DNA of 64,000 bases, from positions 5,580,001 through 5,644,000 of the forward strand of contig NZ_CP104562.2 in the NCBI RefSeq assembly GCF_025398155.2. Reading direction: 5' to 3'. Every line of letters begins with the position of its first letter. Positions within the stretch are counted from its first letter, which is position 1. Position numbers and translations under genes: made by a program. Shown here piece by piece: positions 39,433-49,111 of the stretch. This DNA comes from Roseateles amylovorans. GTDB lineage: Bacteria > Pseudomonadota > Gammaproteobacteria > Burkholderiales > Burkholderiaceae_C. The notes below the pieces were generated by a model that saw only the letters and a program-made list of their open reading frames with translations, had not been told where the DNA came from and ran no database searches.

Positions 39433-41580
39433 TCAAACCGCCAGCCGGGACAGGTCGGCCACGCGGTTCATCGCCTCGTGAAGCTGCTTGAGCAGCGCCT
39501 GGCGATTGGCGCGCAACGCGGCGTCGTCGGCATTGACCATCACATCGTCGAAGAAGGCATCCACCGGTGCCTTCAGCGCGGCCAGCGTCTTCAGCGAACC
39601 GGCGTAGTCGTGCCGCTCGAACAGGGCGTCGGCCTGCGGCTTCGCCGCCTTCAGGGCCTGCGCCAGCGCCTGTTCGGCGGGCTCGACCAGCAGCTCGGTC
39701 TTGACCTCGGTCGGCAGCGCGCCCTCGATCTTCTTGAGGATGTTGCCGACCCGCTTGTTCGCCGCCGCCAGCGAGGCCGACTCCGGCAGCGCGGCGAAGG
39801 CCCGCACCGCCTCCAGACGGCGCGGCACATCGCCCAGCCGCGTCGGCGACAGGGCCAGCACCGCATCGACCTCCTGGGCGCTGTAGCCCTGGTCCCGCAG
39901 GCTGACCGCCAGGCGGTCGGCGAAGAAGCTCAGCAGCGCCGCCGTCGGGTTCTGGATCAGCTCACCGAAGGCAGGCAGCGCGGCCTCGATCAGCGCCGGC
40001 AGGTCCAGCGGCAGGTGCTTCTCGACCAGGATGCGGATCACGCCCAGCGCGTGGCGGCGCAGCGCGAAGGGGTCCTTGTCGCCGGTGGGCAATTGGCCGA
40101 TGCCGAACAGGCCGATCAGGGTTTCCAGCTTGTCCGCCAGGGCGACCACCGTGCCGGTGTGGTTGCGCGGCAGCGCATCGCCAGCAAAGCGCGGCTTGTA
40201 GTGGTCTTCGATGGCGATGGCCACGCCGTCGCGCAGGCCTTCATGGCGGGCGTAGTAGCCCCCCATGATGCCCTGCAGCTCGGGGAACTCGCCCACCATG
40301 TCGGTCAGCAGGTCGGCCTTGGCCAGCGTGGACGCTTCCTTGACCTTGCTGTCCAGCACATCGAACTCGTCCTTGGCCTCGACGGTGTAGGGCAGCGTGG
40401 CCATGCGCAGCTGATTGACGATGCCGTGCGCAATCGCCCGGACCCGTTCGCTGCGCTCGCCCTGGCTGCCGAGCTTGCCGTGATAGACCACCTTGCCCAG
40501 ACCGGCGACACGGTCGGCCAGCGGCTTCTTGCGATCCTGGTCGAAGAAGAACTTGGCGTCGGCCAGGCGCGGGCGCACCACGCGCTCATTGCCTTCGACC
40601 ACTTTGCCGGCATCGTCCGGATGGATGTTGCTGACCAGCAGGAAGCGATGGGTCAGCTTGCCGTGACCATCCAGGAGCGGGAAGTACTTCTGGTTGGCCT
40701 TCATCGTCAGGATCAGGCATTCCTGCGGCACCGCCAGGAATTCGGGCTCGAATTGGCAGGACAGCACATTCGGCAGCTCGACCAGCGCGCAGACCTCGTC
40801 CAGCAGCTCGGGCGCATCGATCGGCGTCAGGCCCAGCGGTTCGGCCTGGGCCTGCAACTGGCGGACGATCTCCGCGCGGCGGCGCTCGAAGGAGGCGATC
40901 ACGGCGCCTTCCTCACGGAGCTGCTGCTCGTAGGTGTCGGCATGCCGCAGGGTGATGGTGTCGACCTTGCTCTCGAAGCGATGGCCACGGGTGGTGCGGC
41001 CCGCGGTCAGGCCCAGGGCGGACAGGTTCACCACCGCCTCGCCGTGCAGGGCCACCAGACCGTGGGCGGGACGGACGAACTTGACGTCGCTCCAGCCGTC
41101 GGCCAGTTGATAGGTCATCACCTTGGGGATCGGCAGCTTGCCCAGGGCGTCGTCCAACGCCTTCTGCAGGCCTTCGGCCAGCGAGGCGCCGGCCACGACG
41201 GTGTCCAGGAACAGCGCTTCGGCCTTGCCGTCCGGTGCGCGCTTGAGCTGCGGCACGACCGAGGCATCCGCGCCCACCGACGCCAGCTTCTTCAGCAGCG
41301 CGGGGGTCGGCTGGCCGGCAGCGTCCAGCGCCACGGCCACCGGCATCAGCTTTTGCTGGACCGCGCGATCGGCGGCCTTGGCGGCCACATCGGCCACATG
41401 CACCGCCAGGCGGCGCGGCGTGGCGAAGGCGGTCACGGCGGCGTCCGCAGCGACCAGGCCTTGGGACTTCAGGCTGTCGCTCAACACGGTGGCGAAGGCT
41501 TCGCCGAGCTTCTTCAGCGCCTTGGGCGGCAGTTCCTCGACAAACAGTTCAACGAGAAGGTTGTGGTTGCTCATGCTCAT
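39433..41580 (-). CDS. glyS: Glycine-tRNA ligase beta subunit
   Basis: A 715-aa beta subunit of the bacterial (alpha2beta2) glycyl-tRNA synthetase, which holds the tRNA-binding parts. The N-terminus LLVELFVEELPPKAL is the family signature, and the C-terminal anticodon-binding segment includes FFDDVMVNADDAALRANRQ. The start at 41580 is 3 bp after the glyQ stop. A second ATG two codons on (41574) is equally possible. Confidence 0.98.
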   Translation of the reverse strand: MSMSNHNLLVELFVEELPPKALKKLGEAFATVLSDSLKSQGLVAADAAVTAFATPRRLAVHVADVAAKAADRAVQQKLMPVAVALDAAGQPTPALLKKLASVGADASVVPQLKRAPDGKAEALFLDTVVAGASLAEGLQKALDDALGKLPIPKVMTYQLADGWSDVKFVRPAHGLVALHGEAVVNLSALGLTAGRTTRGHRFESKVDTITLRHADTYEQQLREEGAVIASFERRRAEIVRQLQAQAEPLGLTPIDAPELLDEVCALVELPNVLSCQFEPEFLAVPQECLILTMKANQKYFPLLDGHGKLTHRFLLVSNIHPDDAGKVVEGNERVVRPRLADAKFFFDQDRKKPLADRVAGLGKVVYHGKLGSQGERSERVRAIAHGIVNQLRMATLPYTVEAKDEFDVLDSKVKEASTLAKADLLTDMVGEFPELQGIMGGYYARHEGLRDGVAIAIEDHYKPRFAGDALPRNHTGTVVALADKLETLIGLFGIGQLPTGDKDPFALRRHALGVIRILVEKHLPLDLPALIEAALPAFGELIQNPTAALLSFFADRLAVSLRDQGYSAQEVDAVLALSPTRLGDVPRRLEAVRAFAALPESASLAAANKRVGNILKKIEGALPTEVKTELLVEPAEQALAQALKAAKPQADALFERHDYAGSLKTLAALKAPVDAFFDDVMVNADDAALRANRQALLKQLHEAMNRVADLSRLAV

Positions 41581-41583
41581 GTC

Positions 41584-42525
41584 TCAGGCCGCCTTCTTGT
41601 CGCCCTTGTCGGCGTTCTTCTTGTCGATCTGCGCGATCACTTCATCTGCCCAATCCTTCGGCGCCATCGGGAAGCCGAGCCGCGCACGGCTGTCGACATA
41701 GCTCTGCGCCACGGCGCGCGCCAGGTTGCGGATGCGGCCGATGTAGGCGGCCCGTTCGGTCACGCTGATCGCGCCGCGGGCATCCAGCAGGTTGAAGGTG
41801 TGACCGGCCTTGAGCAGTTGCTCATAAGCGGGCAAGGCGAGCTGCTGCTCCATCAGCAGCTTGGACTGCTTTTCATAGGCGCCGAAGGCCTGCAGCAGGA
41901 AGTCGACGTCGCTGAACTCGAAGTTGTAGGTCGACTGCTCCACCTCGTTCTGATGGAAGACATCGCCATAGGTCAGGCCGTCCGCATAGACCAGGTCATA
42001 CACCGACTCCTTGCCCTGCAGATACATCGCCAGCCGTTCCAGGCCGTAGGTGATCTCGCCGGTGATCGGCTTGCAGTCGATGCCGCCCACCTGCTGGAAG
42101 TAGGTGAACTGGGTCACCTCCATGCCGTTGAGCCAGACCTCCCAGCCCAGGCCCCAGCAGCCGAGGGTGGGATTCTCCCAATCGTCCTCGACAAAGCGGA
42201 CATCGTTCTTCTTCAGATCGAAGCCGAGTGCCTCCAGCGACCCCAGGTACAGCTCCAGGATGTTGGCCGGCGCGGGCTTGAGCACGACCTGGAACTGGTA
42301 GTAGTGCTGCAGCCGGTTGGGATTCTCGCCATAGCGGCCGTCCTTGGGACGGCGGCTGGGCTGCACATAGGCCGCCTTCCACGGCTCGGGACCGAGCGCG
42401 CGCAGGAAGGTGGCGGTGTGGCTGGTGCCGGCGCCGACCTCCATGTCATAGGGCTGCAGCAAGGCGCAGCCCTGACGAGACCAGTAGTCCTGCAGGCGAA
42501 GAATCAATTGCTGGAAAGTCAGCAT
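41584..42525 (-). CDS. glyQ: Glycine-tRNA ligase alpha subunit
   Basis: A 313-aa catalytic alpha subunit of glycyl-tRNA synthetase, class II. TFQQLILRLQDYWSRQGCAL at the N-terminus, MEVGAGTSHTATFLRALGP, VQPSRRPKDGRYGENPNRLQ and GLERLAMYLQ are hallmark motifs. It is followed at once by glyS, with which it forms the enzyme. The C-terminal Lys/Asp-rich tail (KKNADKGDKKAA) is slightly longer than usual. Confidence 0.98.
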   Translation of the reverse strand: MLTFQQLILRLQDYWSRQGCALLQPYDMEVGAGTSHTATFLRALGPEPWKAAYVQPSRRPKDGRYGENPNRLQHYYQFQVVLKPAPANILELYLGSLEALGFDLKKNDVRFVEDDWENPTLGCWGLGWEVWLNGMEVTQFTYFQQVGGIDCKPITGEITYGLERLAMYLQGKESVYDLVYADGLTYGDVFHQNEVEQSTYNFEFSDVDFLLQAFGAYEKQSKLLMEQQLALPAYEQLLKAGHTFNLLDARGAISVTERAAYIGRIRNLARAVAQSYVDSRARLGFPMAPKDWADEVIAQIDKKNADKGDKKAA

Positions 42526-42654
42526 GGGGCGTCGGTCCGTGGGTCAGGCGTTGGGGGAAAACGCCCGATTCTAAGAGGGCAAAGGCGTTCTGACGGGGCC
42601 TTCGAACGGGATGAACGGGACAGGGGCCGACGGGGCGTGGGGCCGGGCGATGCC

Positions 42655-44187
42655 TCAGCCCCGCAGCCGGCGCCGCGCCACCAGCGCCGGTGCCACGCCC
42701 AACAGCACCAGCGCCCAGAGCGGCCACAGGCCGGCCGCAGCCAGCCAGCGGGCATACGGTGTGACGCCGCGACGGCCCTGCACGGTCACCTCCAGCACGC
42801 CCGCCTGTTCCGCCGGCAGACGCGCCAGCACCTGGCCGCGGTGGTCGACATGGGCGGTGGCGCCGGTGTTGGTCGCCCGGACGATCGGACGCTGGAACTC
42901 CAGCGCCCGCATCTGGGAGAACTGCAGATGCTGGTCCTGCACCATGCGCGGCCCGAACCAGGCCAGATTGCTGACATTGACGAACACGGTCGCCGCGGCC
43001 TCGCCGTCATCCAGCGCGCTGGCCACCACATCCTCACCGAACAGATCCTCATAGCAGATCAGCGGGCGCAGACGCTGACCGCCCAGCACCAGCGACCGCT
43101 GGTGCGCGCCACGGGCCTGGTCGTCCATCGGGATGTTCATCGCCCGGACGAACCAGTGAAAGCCCGGCGGGATGAACTCGCCGAAGGGCAGCAGATGCCG
43201 CTTGCCGTAGTCATAGGGTTGTGCCGTGCCCAGCGCCACCAGGGAATTGACGAATCCCTGCGACTCACTGCCAAGGAAGGTGCCCAGCAGCAGCGGGCGC
43301 TGCTCGGCATCGCGCTGCAGCCGTGCGACATGGTCCTCGTCCAACCAGGCCAGCGGCAACGGGAGGACCGACTCGGGCGTGATCACCAGTTGCCCGCGTG
43401 ACGCCTCGATCAGCGACGTCAGTTGCGCCAGGTTGTCATTGAAGCGGTCGCGGTCGAACTTCTGGTCCTGGGCGATGTTGGGCTGGACCAGCGACACCTT
43501 CAGCTCGCCGGCGTCGCGGGTGAAGTCCTGCGGCAGGAACTGCCCCAGCAGCACCAGCGCGACGGTTCCGCCCAGGAGCGGCCAGCAGCGCGCCGCCAGC
43601 GCGGCCGCCAGCAGCGCCGCCAGCGCGGCAATGCCGTACACGCCGATCCAGGGCGCGAACACGGCCAGCGGGCCTTGCGCATGCGCATAGCCGCTCGCGA
43701 TCCAGGGAAAGCCGGTGAGCAGGGTGGCGCGCGCCAGCTCGGCCGCGAGCCAGAGGGCGGCGAAGGCCAGCGCGCGGGTCCAGCGCGGCCCCTGCAGGCG
43801 CGCCGCCAGACCGAGACCCAGGGCGTAATACAGGGAAAGGAAGGCCGCCAGCAGCAGCACGGCCAGCGCCGACACGGCCGCAGGCAGGTGGCCGAAGTCG
43901 TGCATGCTGATGTAGAGCCACCACAGGCCGGACGCCAGCCAGCCGATGCCGAACATCGCCCCCAGCAACGCCGCGCGACGAGGCCGCACCGCCATGGCAG
44001 CGGCCATCAGCCACGCCAGGGCCAACGGCTGCAGCCACCAGGCCGGACTGGGCGAAAACGCCGCGGTGTGCAGCACGCCGGCGAGCAGCGCGAGCAGCGG
44101 GTGCCGCAGCGCACGCGCCAGGATCGACCCCTCGAACCGGGACGCCGCCGCCGGGGTTGCGGACGTACCGCGCCTGAACCCCCGCAT
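42655..44187 (-). CDS. lnt: Apolipoprotein N-acyltransferase
   Basis: A 510-aa inner-membrane enzyme that adds the third acyl chain to lipoproteins. About six N-terminal membrane helices are followed by a periplasmic nitrilase domain with the triad in VITPESVLPLP (Glu), KRHLLPFGEFIPPG (Lys and supporting Glu) and LICYEDLFGED (Cys), then a last membrane helix near the C-terminus. The ATG at 44187 overlaps the corC stop by 1 nt; corC-lnt is a common proteobacterial pair. Confidence 0.97.
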   Translation of the reverse strand: MRGFRRGTSATPAAASRFEGSILARALRHPLLALLAGVLHTAAFSPSPAWWLQPLALAWLMAAAMAVRPRRAALLGAMFGIGWLASGLWWLYISMHDFGHLPAAVSALAVLLLAAFLSLYYALGLGLAARLQGPRWTRALAFAALWLAAELARATLLTGFPWIASGYAHAQGPLAVFAPWIGVYGIAALAALLAAALAARCWPLLGGTVALVLLGQFLPQDFTRDAGELKVSLVQPNIAQDQKFDRDRFNDNLAQLTSLIEASRGQLVITPESVLPLPLAWLDEDHVARLQRDAEQRPLLLGTFLGSESQGFVNSLVALGTAQPYDYGKRHLLPFGEFIPPGFHWFVRAMNIPMDDQARGAHQRSLVLGGQRLRPLICYEDLFGEDVVASALDDGEAAATVFVNVSNLAWFGPRMVQDQHLQFSQMRALEFQRPIVRATNTGATAHVDHRGQVLARLPAEQAGVLEVTVQGRRGVTPYARWLAAAGLWPLWALVLLGVAPALVARRRLRG

Positions 44188-45125
44188 CAGCCGGTGCTGT
44201 CGTCGGCCTCGGACGCCGGCGCCCGGGTGACCTTGAACCAGCGCACCGCGCCGCCGCGATTGATCATCACCGCGAAGCGCAGGCCGCCGATCTCCACCGT
44301 CTCGCCCCGCCGGGGCACACGACCATGCTCATGCGCGACCATGCCGCCGATGGTGTCGAAATCCTCCTGGGACAGCGCAATGCCGAACACCTCGTTGACC
44401 GCGGCGATGTCCGCATCGCCGGCCACGCGGTAGCTGCCGTCGGCCAGGGTGTAGATGCCGGCATCGCCCGCACCGACATCGGCGTCGAATTCGTCCTCGA
44501 TCTCGCCGACGATCTCCTCCAGCACATCCTCGATGGTGATCAGCCCCGCGGTGTTGCCGAATTCGTCGATCACGATGGCCAGATGGTTGCGGTTGGAGCG
44601 GAAATCCCGCAGCAACTCGTTCAGGCCCTTGCTCTCAGGCACGAAAACTGCCGGGCGCAACAGGGCGCGCACATTCAGTTCCGGGGCGCGCTGGAGCTTG
44701 AGCAGGTCCTTGGCCAGCAAAATGCCGATGATGTTGTCGCGCTGACCGTCATGGACGGGAAAGCGCGAATGGCCGGTGTCGATGACATTGGCCAGCAATT
44801 CGTCGACGCTGGCGTGGATGTCCAGCAGGTCCATGCGCGGCGCGGCGACCATCACATCGCCGGCGCTGAGTTCGGCCATCCGCAGGACGCCCTCGAGCAT
44901 CTGGCGCGATTCGGGCGCGATGAGTTCGCGCTCTTCCGCTTCGGCCAGGGTTTCGATCAGCTCGCTGGTGGAATCCGGGCCGGGATGTAGAAATTCCAGG
45001 ACGCGGTCCAGGAGACCGCGATGATCATGGCCACGCCCGCCATGTTTGGCGGGCCGACTAGGCTGAGGTTCAGACACTGCAGTGTGTGCCGTCGTTGATG
45101 AGGCGCCAGAATAACCGATTGACAT
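44187..45125 (-). CDS. corC: HlyC/CorC family protein (CBS-domain, CorC)
   Basis: A 312-aa soluble protein with two CBS domains (about 85-205; VMVAAPRMDLLDI, HSRFPVHDGQRDNIIGILLAKDLL) and a C-terminal CorC_HlyC domain (about 225-305). No DUF21 membrane part is present, as in CorC/YbeX. YbeX/CorC has been tied to magnesium and cobalt efflux and to ribosome upkeep. N-terminal ~45 residues are low complexity with His/Gly/Arg. It is divergent from the COG0523 GTPase gene. Confidence 0.94.
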   Translation of the reverse strand: MSIGYSGASSTTAHTAVSEPQPSRPAKHGGRGHDHRGLLDRVLEFLHPGPDSTSELIETLAEAEERELIAPESRQMLEGVLRMAELSAGDVMVAAPRMDLLDIHASVDELLANVIDTGHSRFPVHDGQRDNIIGILLAKDLLKLQRAPELNVRALLRPAVFVPESKGLNELLRDFRSNRNHLAIVIDEFGNTAGLITIEDVLEEIVGEIEDEFDADVGAGDAGIYTLADGSYRVAGDADIAAVNEVFGIALSQEDFDTIGGMVAHEHGRVPRRGETVEIGGLRFAVMINRGGAVRWFKVTRAPASEADDSTG

Positions 45126-45283
45126 TGAAATTCGCTTGAACCACAGTGTTTCGCCCCCATCTGCCAGGCCCTCGGCTTGACGCGGGCTGCGGACTGTCCC
45201 GCCCGGTTTTCACTTTCCTTTCATGTCGCGGACGGCCCGCCAGGCCCGGTGCGACGCCAGACGCCACAGAACGGCTTTTCAAC

Positions 45284-46390
45284 ATGTCCACCGCTTCCAC
45301 CGGCGCCCCGGGCGCCCCGACCCTGATTCCCGCCACCATCCTCACCGGCTTCCTGGGCTCGGGCAAGACCACGTTGCTCAAGCGCGTGCTCACTGAGACC
45401 CATGGCCAGAAGATCGCGGTGATCGAGAACGAGTTCGGCGAAGAGAACATCGACAACGACATCCTGGTCAGCGAGACCCAGGAACAGATCATCCAGCTGA
45501 GCAACGGCTGTGTGTGCTGCACCATCCGCGAAGACCTGCGCACCACGCTGGCCGACCTGGCAGCCCGCCGCCGCAAGGGCGAACTGGATTTCGAGCGGGT
45601 CGTGATCGAAACCACCGGCCTGGCCGATCCGGGCCCGGTCGCCCAGACCTTCTTCATGGACGACGAGATCGCCGAGACCTTCCTGCTGGATTCCATCCTC
45701 ACCCTGGTGGACGTCAAGCATGCCGACGAGCAGCTCAACACCCGCCAGGAAGCGCGCCGGCAGGTCGGTTTCGCGGATCAGATCTTCCTCAGCAAGACCG
45801 ATCTGGTCGACGACGCCACGGTCCAGGCCCTGACCCACCGCCTCAAGCACATGAACCCGCGGGCGCCCCAGCAGCGGGTGCACTTCGGTGAGGTGCCGAT
45901 CAAGGACGTGTTCGACCTGCGCGGCTTCAACCTGAACGCCAAGCTCGAAATCGACCCCGATTTCCTGACCGCCGACAATCACAGCCACGACCACGGGCAC
46001 GATCATGGGCATGACCACGGTCACGCGCACAGCCATGACCACGACCATGAACATGGCGAGCATTGCGACCATCCGCATCATCATCACCATGACGATGATG
46101 TGAAATCCTTCGTCTTTCGCTCGGATCGTCCGTTCAACCCGGCCAAGCTGGAAGACTTCCTGGGCGCTATCGTGCAGGTCTACGGCCCCAAGATGCTTCG
46201 TTACAAGGGCGTGCTGAACATGAACGGCACTGACAAGAAGGTCATCTTCCAGGGTGTGCACCAGCTGATGGGCTCGGATCTGGGCCCGAAATGGATGCCC
46301 GGTGAAGAGAAGATCAGCAAGATGGTGTTCATCGGCATCGATCTGCCCAAAGACATCCTGATGCAGGGGCTGGAAGGCTGCCTGGCTTAG
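45284..46390 (+). CDS. COG0523 (CobW/ZNG1-like) metal-handling GTPase with His-rich region
   Basis: A 368-aa G3E P-loop GTPase. Walker A GFLGSGKTT (residues 22-30), the metal site NGCVCCTI (C76, C78, C79) and a C-terminal CobW_C domain. Between the two domains, near residues 233-272, there is a long His/Asp cluster (HDHGHDHGHDHGHAHSHDHD and more), a likely buffer for Zn, Co or Ni. Such proteins insert or chaperone metal ions. No cobalamin gene and no clear Zur box is beside it, so zinc versus other metal cannot be told. The ATG at 45284 gives the normal N-terminus; longer in-frame starts are not supported. Confidence 0.92.
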   Translation: MSTASTGAPGAPTLIPATILTGFLGSGKTTLLKRVLTETHGQKIAVIENEFGEENIDNDILVSETQEQIIQLSNGCVCCTIREDLRTTLADLAARRRKGELDFERVVIETTGLADPGPVAQTFFMDDEIAETFLLDSILTLVDVKHADEQLNTRQEARRQVGFADQIFLSKTDLVDDATVQALTHRLKHMNPRAPQQRVHFGEVPIKDVFDLRGFNLNAKLEIDPDFLTADNHSHDHGHDHGHDHGHAHSHDHDHEHGEHCDHPHHHHHDDDVKSFVFRSDRPFNPAKLEDFLGAIVQVYGPKMLRYKGVLNMNGTDKKVIFQGVHQLMGSDLGPKWMPGEEKISKMVFIGIDLPKDILMQGLEGCLA

Positions 46391-46431
46391 TGACACACTC
46401 GCTGACCGAATCGGTGCGCGACGGAGGTGGC

Positions 46432-46437
46432 TACAAT
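46432..46437 (+). promoter_or_regulatory. Probable -10 of the dksA promoter
   Basis: TACAAT, 79 bp before the GTG start of dksA, is a near-consensus -10 hexamer in otherwise GC-rich DNA. No good -35 stands 16-18 bp upstream. Confidence 0.4.
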
Positions 46438-46515
46438 CCGCCGCGCTCGAACCCCGCCGGGCGCCGCACCGTCCCGCACCGCAAGCAGGTATAAAGAGCC
46501 GCTAGGAGAGTGAAC

Positions 46516-47151
46516 GTGAGCAAGACCCCGGCCTCCAAGTCCGCTGCGCCCAAGGCGAGTGGCAAAGCCGCCAAGCCCGCGGCCGCAGATCCCGAGGCAA
46601 CCCTCGCGGCGGACCACCCCGACACCACGGTCGCCACGCTGGACGCTCCCGTCCGCCGTGCCACCCCCACTTCAACCAACTCGAACCCCGCCGTGAAGCC
46701 CGATCCCAAACTAGCCTCCGCCTGGAAAAACAAGTCCGGTGCCGAACTGACAGACGCCGAAGTCATGGCGATGCCGGACACCGAGTACATGAATGACAAG
46801 CAGGTGGAGTTCTTCCGCGCCAAGCTCACGCAGCTCAAGGAAGACATCCTGTCCAACGCCGGTGAGACCACCGAGCACCTGCGCGAGGACACCTCCATCG
46901 TTCCCGATCCGGCCGACCGCGCCACCATCGAGGAAGAGCATGCCCTGGAGCTGCGCACCCGCGACCGAGAGCGCAAGCTGCTCAAGAAGATCATGCAGTC
47001 GCTGGGCCGGCTGGATTCCGGCGAATACGGCTACTGCGACGAAACCGGCGAACCGATCGGCCTGGGCCGACTGATCGCCCGTCCGACCGCCACGCTGTCG
47101 CTCGAAGCGCAACAGCGCCGTGAGTTGAAGCAGAAGATGTTCGGCGACTGA
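46516..47151 (+). CDS. dksA: RNA polymerase-binding transcription factor DksA, zinc-cysteine-poor form
   Basis: A 211-aa DksA/TraR-family secondary-channel protein that acts with ppGpp on rRNA and stress promoters. The coiled coil spans about 95-160, with the tip in EDTSIVPDPADRATIEEEHA (the DPAD part carries the acidic tip residues). The zinc finger is degenerate: YCDETGEPIGLGRLIARPTA keeps one Cys, while the other three positions are Thr, Ser and Ala, as in Cys-poor DksA proteins. The first ~60 residues are a Lys/Ala/Pro-rich extension compared with E. coli DksA (151 aa). Start is GTG at 46516, with AGGAG at 46504-46508; the GTG at 46510 overlaps that site. Confidence 0.95.
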   Translation: MSKTPASKSAAPKASGKAAKPAAADPEATLAADHPDTTVATLDAPVRRATPTSTNSNPAVKPDPKLASAWKNKSGAELTDAEVMAMPDTEYMNDKQVEFFRAKLTQLKEDILSNAGETTEHLREDTSIVPDPADRATIEEEHALELRTRDRERKLLKKIMQSLGRLDSGEYGYCDETGEPIGLGRLIARPTATLSLEAQQRRELKQKMFGD

Positions 47152-47203
47152 GCTCGACCGGCCCCGCAACCCTCAACCGCCAGCGAGAACCGCCATCGAC
47201 AGC

Positions 47204-48958
47204 ATGACCGACCCCAAAGACGGCGAGAGCTTCTTCCGCAAGGTGGCGCGCTTCGTCGCCAACCCGACGACCGACTGGGCGGAGATCAACTCCCGCCAGG
47301 ACGATCCCGAGGCGGATGCCGCCAAGGCGGAACTGCGCGCCATGGTGGAGCGCAAGCGCCGCAACGACTTCGTGCGCAAGCGCGAGCTCGACATGCTGCG
47401 CCGCATCCGACGCGAAGGCCTGACGCCCGAGCAACTGGCGGCGCTCGGCGGCCACGCCACCTCCGGCATTGACGAGCTGGGCCGCATCAGCGAGATCAGC
47501 GGCACCAATCGGGCCGAGGCCAGCGGCGTGGTCAAGGCCAAGATCGACCAGATCGAGCAGCAGATGGTCGGCGAAGGCTTCGTTCCGACCCAGGTGCAGG
47601 GCCAGCATCCGCCCGCGTTCTTCGAGACCAGCACCCGCCCGGTGAACTTTTCGCCGACCGACGGCGTTGGCGGACGTGTCACCGACTACACCTCGCCCGC
47701 GCCGCTGGACCGCATCGATCTCGCGCCCGCTCGCGCGTCGGTTCGCGGCGGGCTGTCCCCGCTGTCCTCCGCCCCGTCGGCGCCGCTGGCCCCGTCCGCG
47801 GCGATTCCCGAGCTCAAGCAGGCCATTCCCACGCTGAACTTCCGGGTCGAGGATCCGAACCAGGTGGAAGTCAACGAGGTGGTGCATGACGCCGAGCTGG
47901 ACGAGGCGGTCATCGCGTTCGCCAACGGCGACTACGAGCACTGCGAGCGGAGCCTGGCCGACCTGACCCGTGCGGGTGGCTCGCGCCATGAGCATGCCGA
48001 AACCTGGCTGGTGCTGTTCGACCTCTACCGTGCCACCGGCCAGCAAGGCAAGTTCGAGCACCTGGCCAACGACTATGCCCAGCAGTTCGGCCTGTCCTCG
48101 CCGCAATGGTTCTCGCTGCCCAAGCTGGTGGCCGAGGCCGTGCAGCAGGAGCGCGCCCCGCGAGGCAAGGCCAACACGGTGAGCTGGAGCAGCCCGGACT
48201 ACCTGGATGTCGACGCGGTGCTGCAGATGCGCAGCCGCTGCGAGAACCAGCCGCTGCCCTGGGTGATGGACTGGCAGAACCTGCGCCAGATCGATCCGGA
48301 AGCCTGTGCACGACTGCGCGAGGTGTTCCGCGCCTGGGCACCGCAGGCGCTGGACCTGCGCTGGCTGGCCGGCGACCACTTCTTCCAGGTGCTGCGCGAC
48401 CAGGCCCCCGTGGGAGCCCGTGACGCCGACCCTGTGAACTGGATGCTGCGCCTGGAAGCGCTGCGTCTGGCCAATCGCCCGGACCAGTTCGACGAGGTGG
48501 CCATCGACTACTGCGTGACCTACGAGGTCTCACCGCCGTCCTGGGAAAAGGCCGAATGCCATGTCCGCGTCAGCGGCAACGGCCTGTCGACCAGCTCCCC
48601 CACGCCGACGGTTCAACCGGCGGCGATGGACACCGGCATCGCCTTCCTCGAGTCCACCATCACCGACGCACTGAGCACCGCGGCGCAGATGGAGCTCTCC
48701 GGCCAGTTGAGCGGCGACATCAGCGAGACACTCAACCTGATGACCGAGCAGCTGGAAGCGGCGACCTTGGTGAGCATCGCCTGTCCGAAGCTGATCCGGC
48801 TGGACTTCATGGCCGCAGGCGATCTGCTGAACTGGGTGCTGGCACGTCGCAGCGAGAACCGTGCGGTGCAATTCACCGATGCGCATCGGCTGGTCGCGCT
48901 GTTCTTCGGCGCGATGGGCATCAACGAGCATGCCCGGGTGAAGGTGCGGCACGTCTGA
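47204..48958 (+). CDS. STAS-like domain protein with TPR-like middle, function unknown
   Basis: 584 aa, no signal peptide and no membrane helix. A charged N-terminal helix (about 1-75) is followed by a Pro/Ser-rich linker (130-210), a helical TPR-like part (about 225-330: DEAVIAFANGDYEHCERSL, AETWLVLFDLYRATGQQGKF), two further domains and a C-terminal segment (about 495-584) resembling STAS: SIACPKLIRLDFMAAGDLLN and FTDAHRLVALFFGAMGI. The mix of TPR-type repeats and STAS is seen in a conserved but uncharacterised Burkholderiales family. It follows dksA by 52 bp and precedes hslVU. Confidence 0.8.
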   Translation: MTDPKDGESFFRKVARFVANPTTDWAEINSRQDDPEADAAKAELRAMVERKRRNDFVRKRELDMLRRIRREGLTPEQLAALGGHATSGIDELGRISEISGTNRAEASGVVKAKIDQIEQQMVGEGFVPTQVQGQHPPAFFETSTRPVNFSPTDGVGGRVTDYTSPAPLDRIDLAPARASVRGGLSPLSSAPSAPLAPSAAIPELKQAIPTLNFRVEDPNQVEVNEVVHDAELDEAVIAFANGDYEHCERSLADLTRAGGSRHEHAETWLVLFDLYRATGQQGKFEHLANDYAQQFGLSSPQWFSLPKLVAEAVQQERAPRGKANTVSWSSPDYLDVDAVLQMRSRCENQPLPWVMDWQNLRQIDPEACARLREVFRAWAPQALDLRWLAGDHFFQVLRDQAPVGARDADPVNWMLRLEALRLANRPDQFDEVAIDYCVTYEVSPPSWEKAECHVRVSGNGLSTSSPTPTVQPAAMDTGIAFLESTITDALSTAAQMELSGQLSGDISETLNLMTEQLEAATLVSIACPKLIRLDFMAAGDLLNWVLARRSENRAVQFTDAHRLVALFFGAMGINEHARVKVRHV

Positions 48959-48986
48959 GTCGCCGACGATCAAGACCTACCGAAGA

Positions 48987-49012
48987 ACGGGGCCATTCGC
49001 ATGGCCCCGTTT
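48987..49012 (+). terminator. Hairpin terminator after the STAS-like gene
   Basis: ACGGGGCCA (48987-48995) pairs perfectly with TGGCCCCGT (49002-49010) around TTCGCA, followed by only TTT. A strong stem with a weak T tract, 28 bp after the stop codon. Confidence 0.65.
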
Positions 49013-49111
49013 GCATTGGCGTGTGCAACCCTCAGACTTTTCCGCATCTGGGAAACCTTGTGATTTGCCTCACAGGGCCCACGTGCTGACTTCATGACGA
49101 TCAGGACGACC

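Noticed and set aside
39229..43401. A 1390-codon open frame on the plus strand
   Set aside because: It lies antisense to gmhB, glyS, glyQ and lnt, all of which are certain. Long antisense frames are common in high-GC coding DNA and its translation shows no family.
46516..47151. Loss of zinc cysteines in DksA as evidence of decay
   Set aside because: Cys-poor DksA proteins are established as functional in other proteobacteria, and the coiled-coil tip residues are intact.
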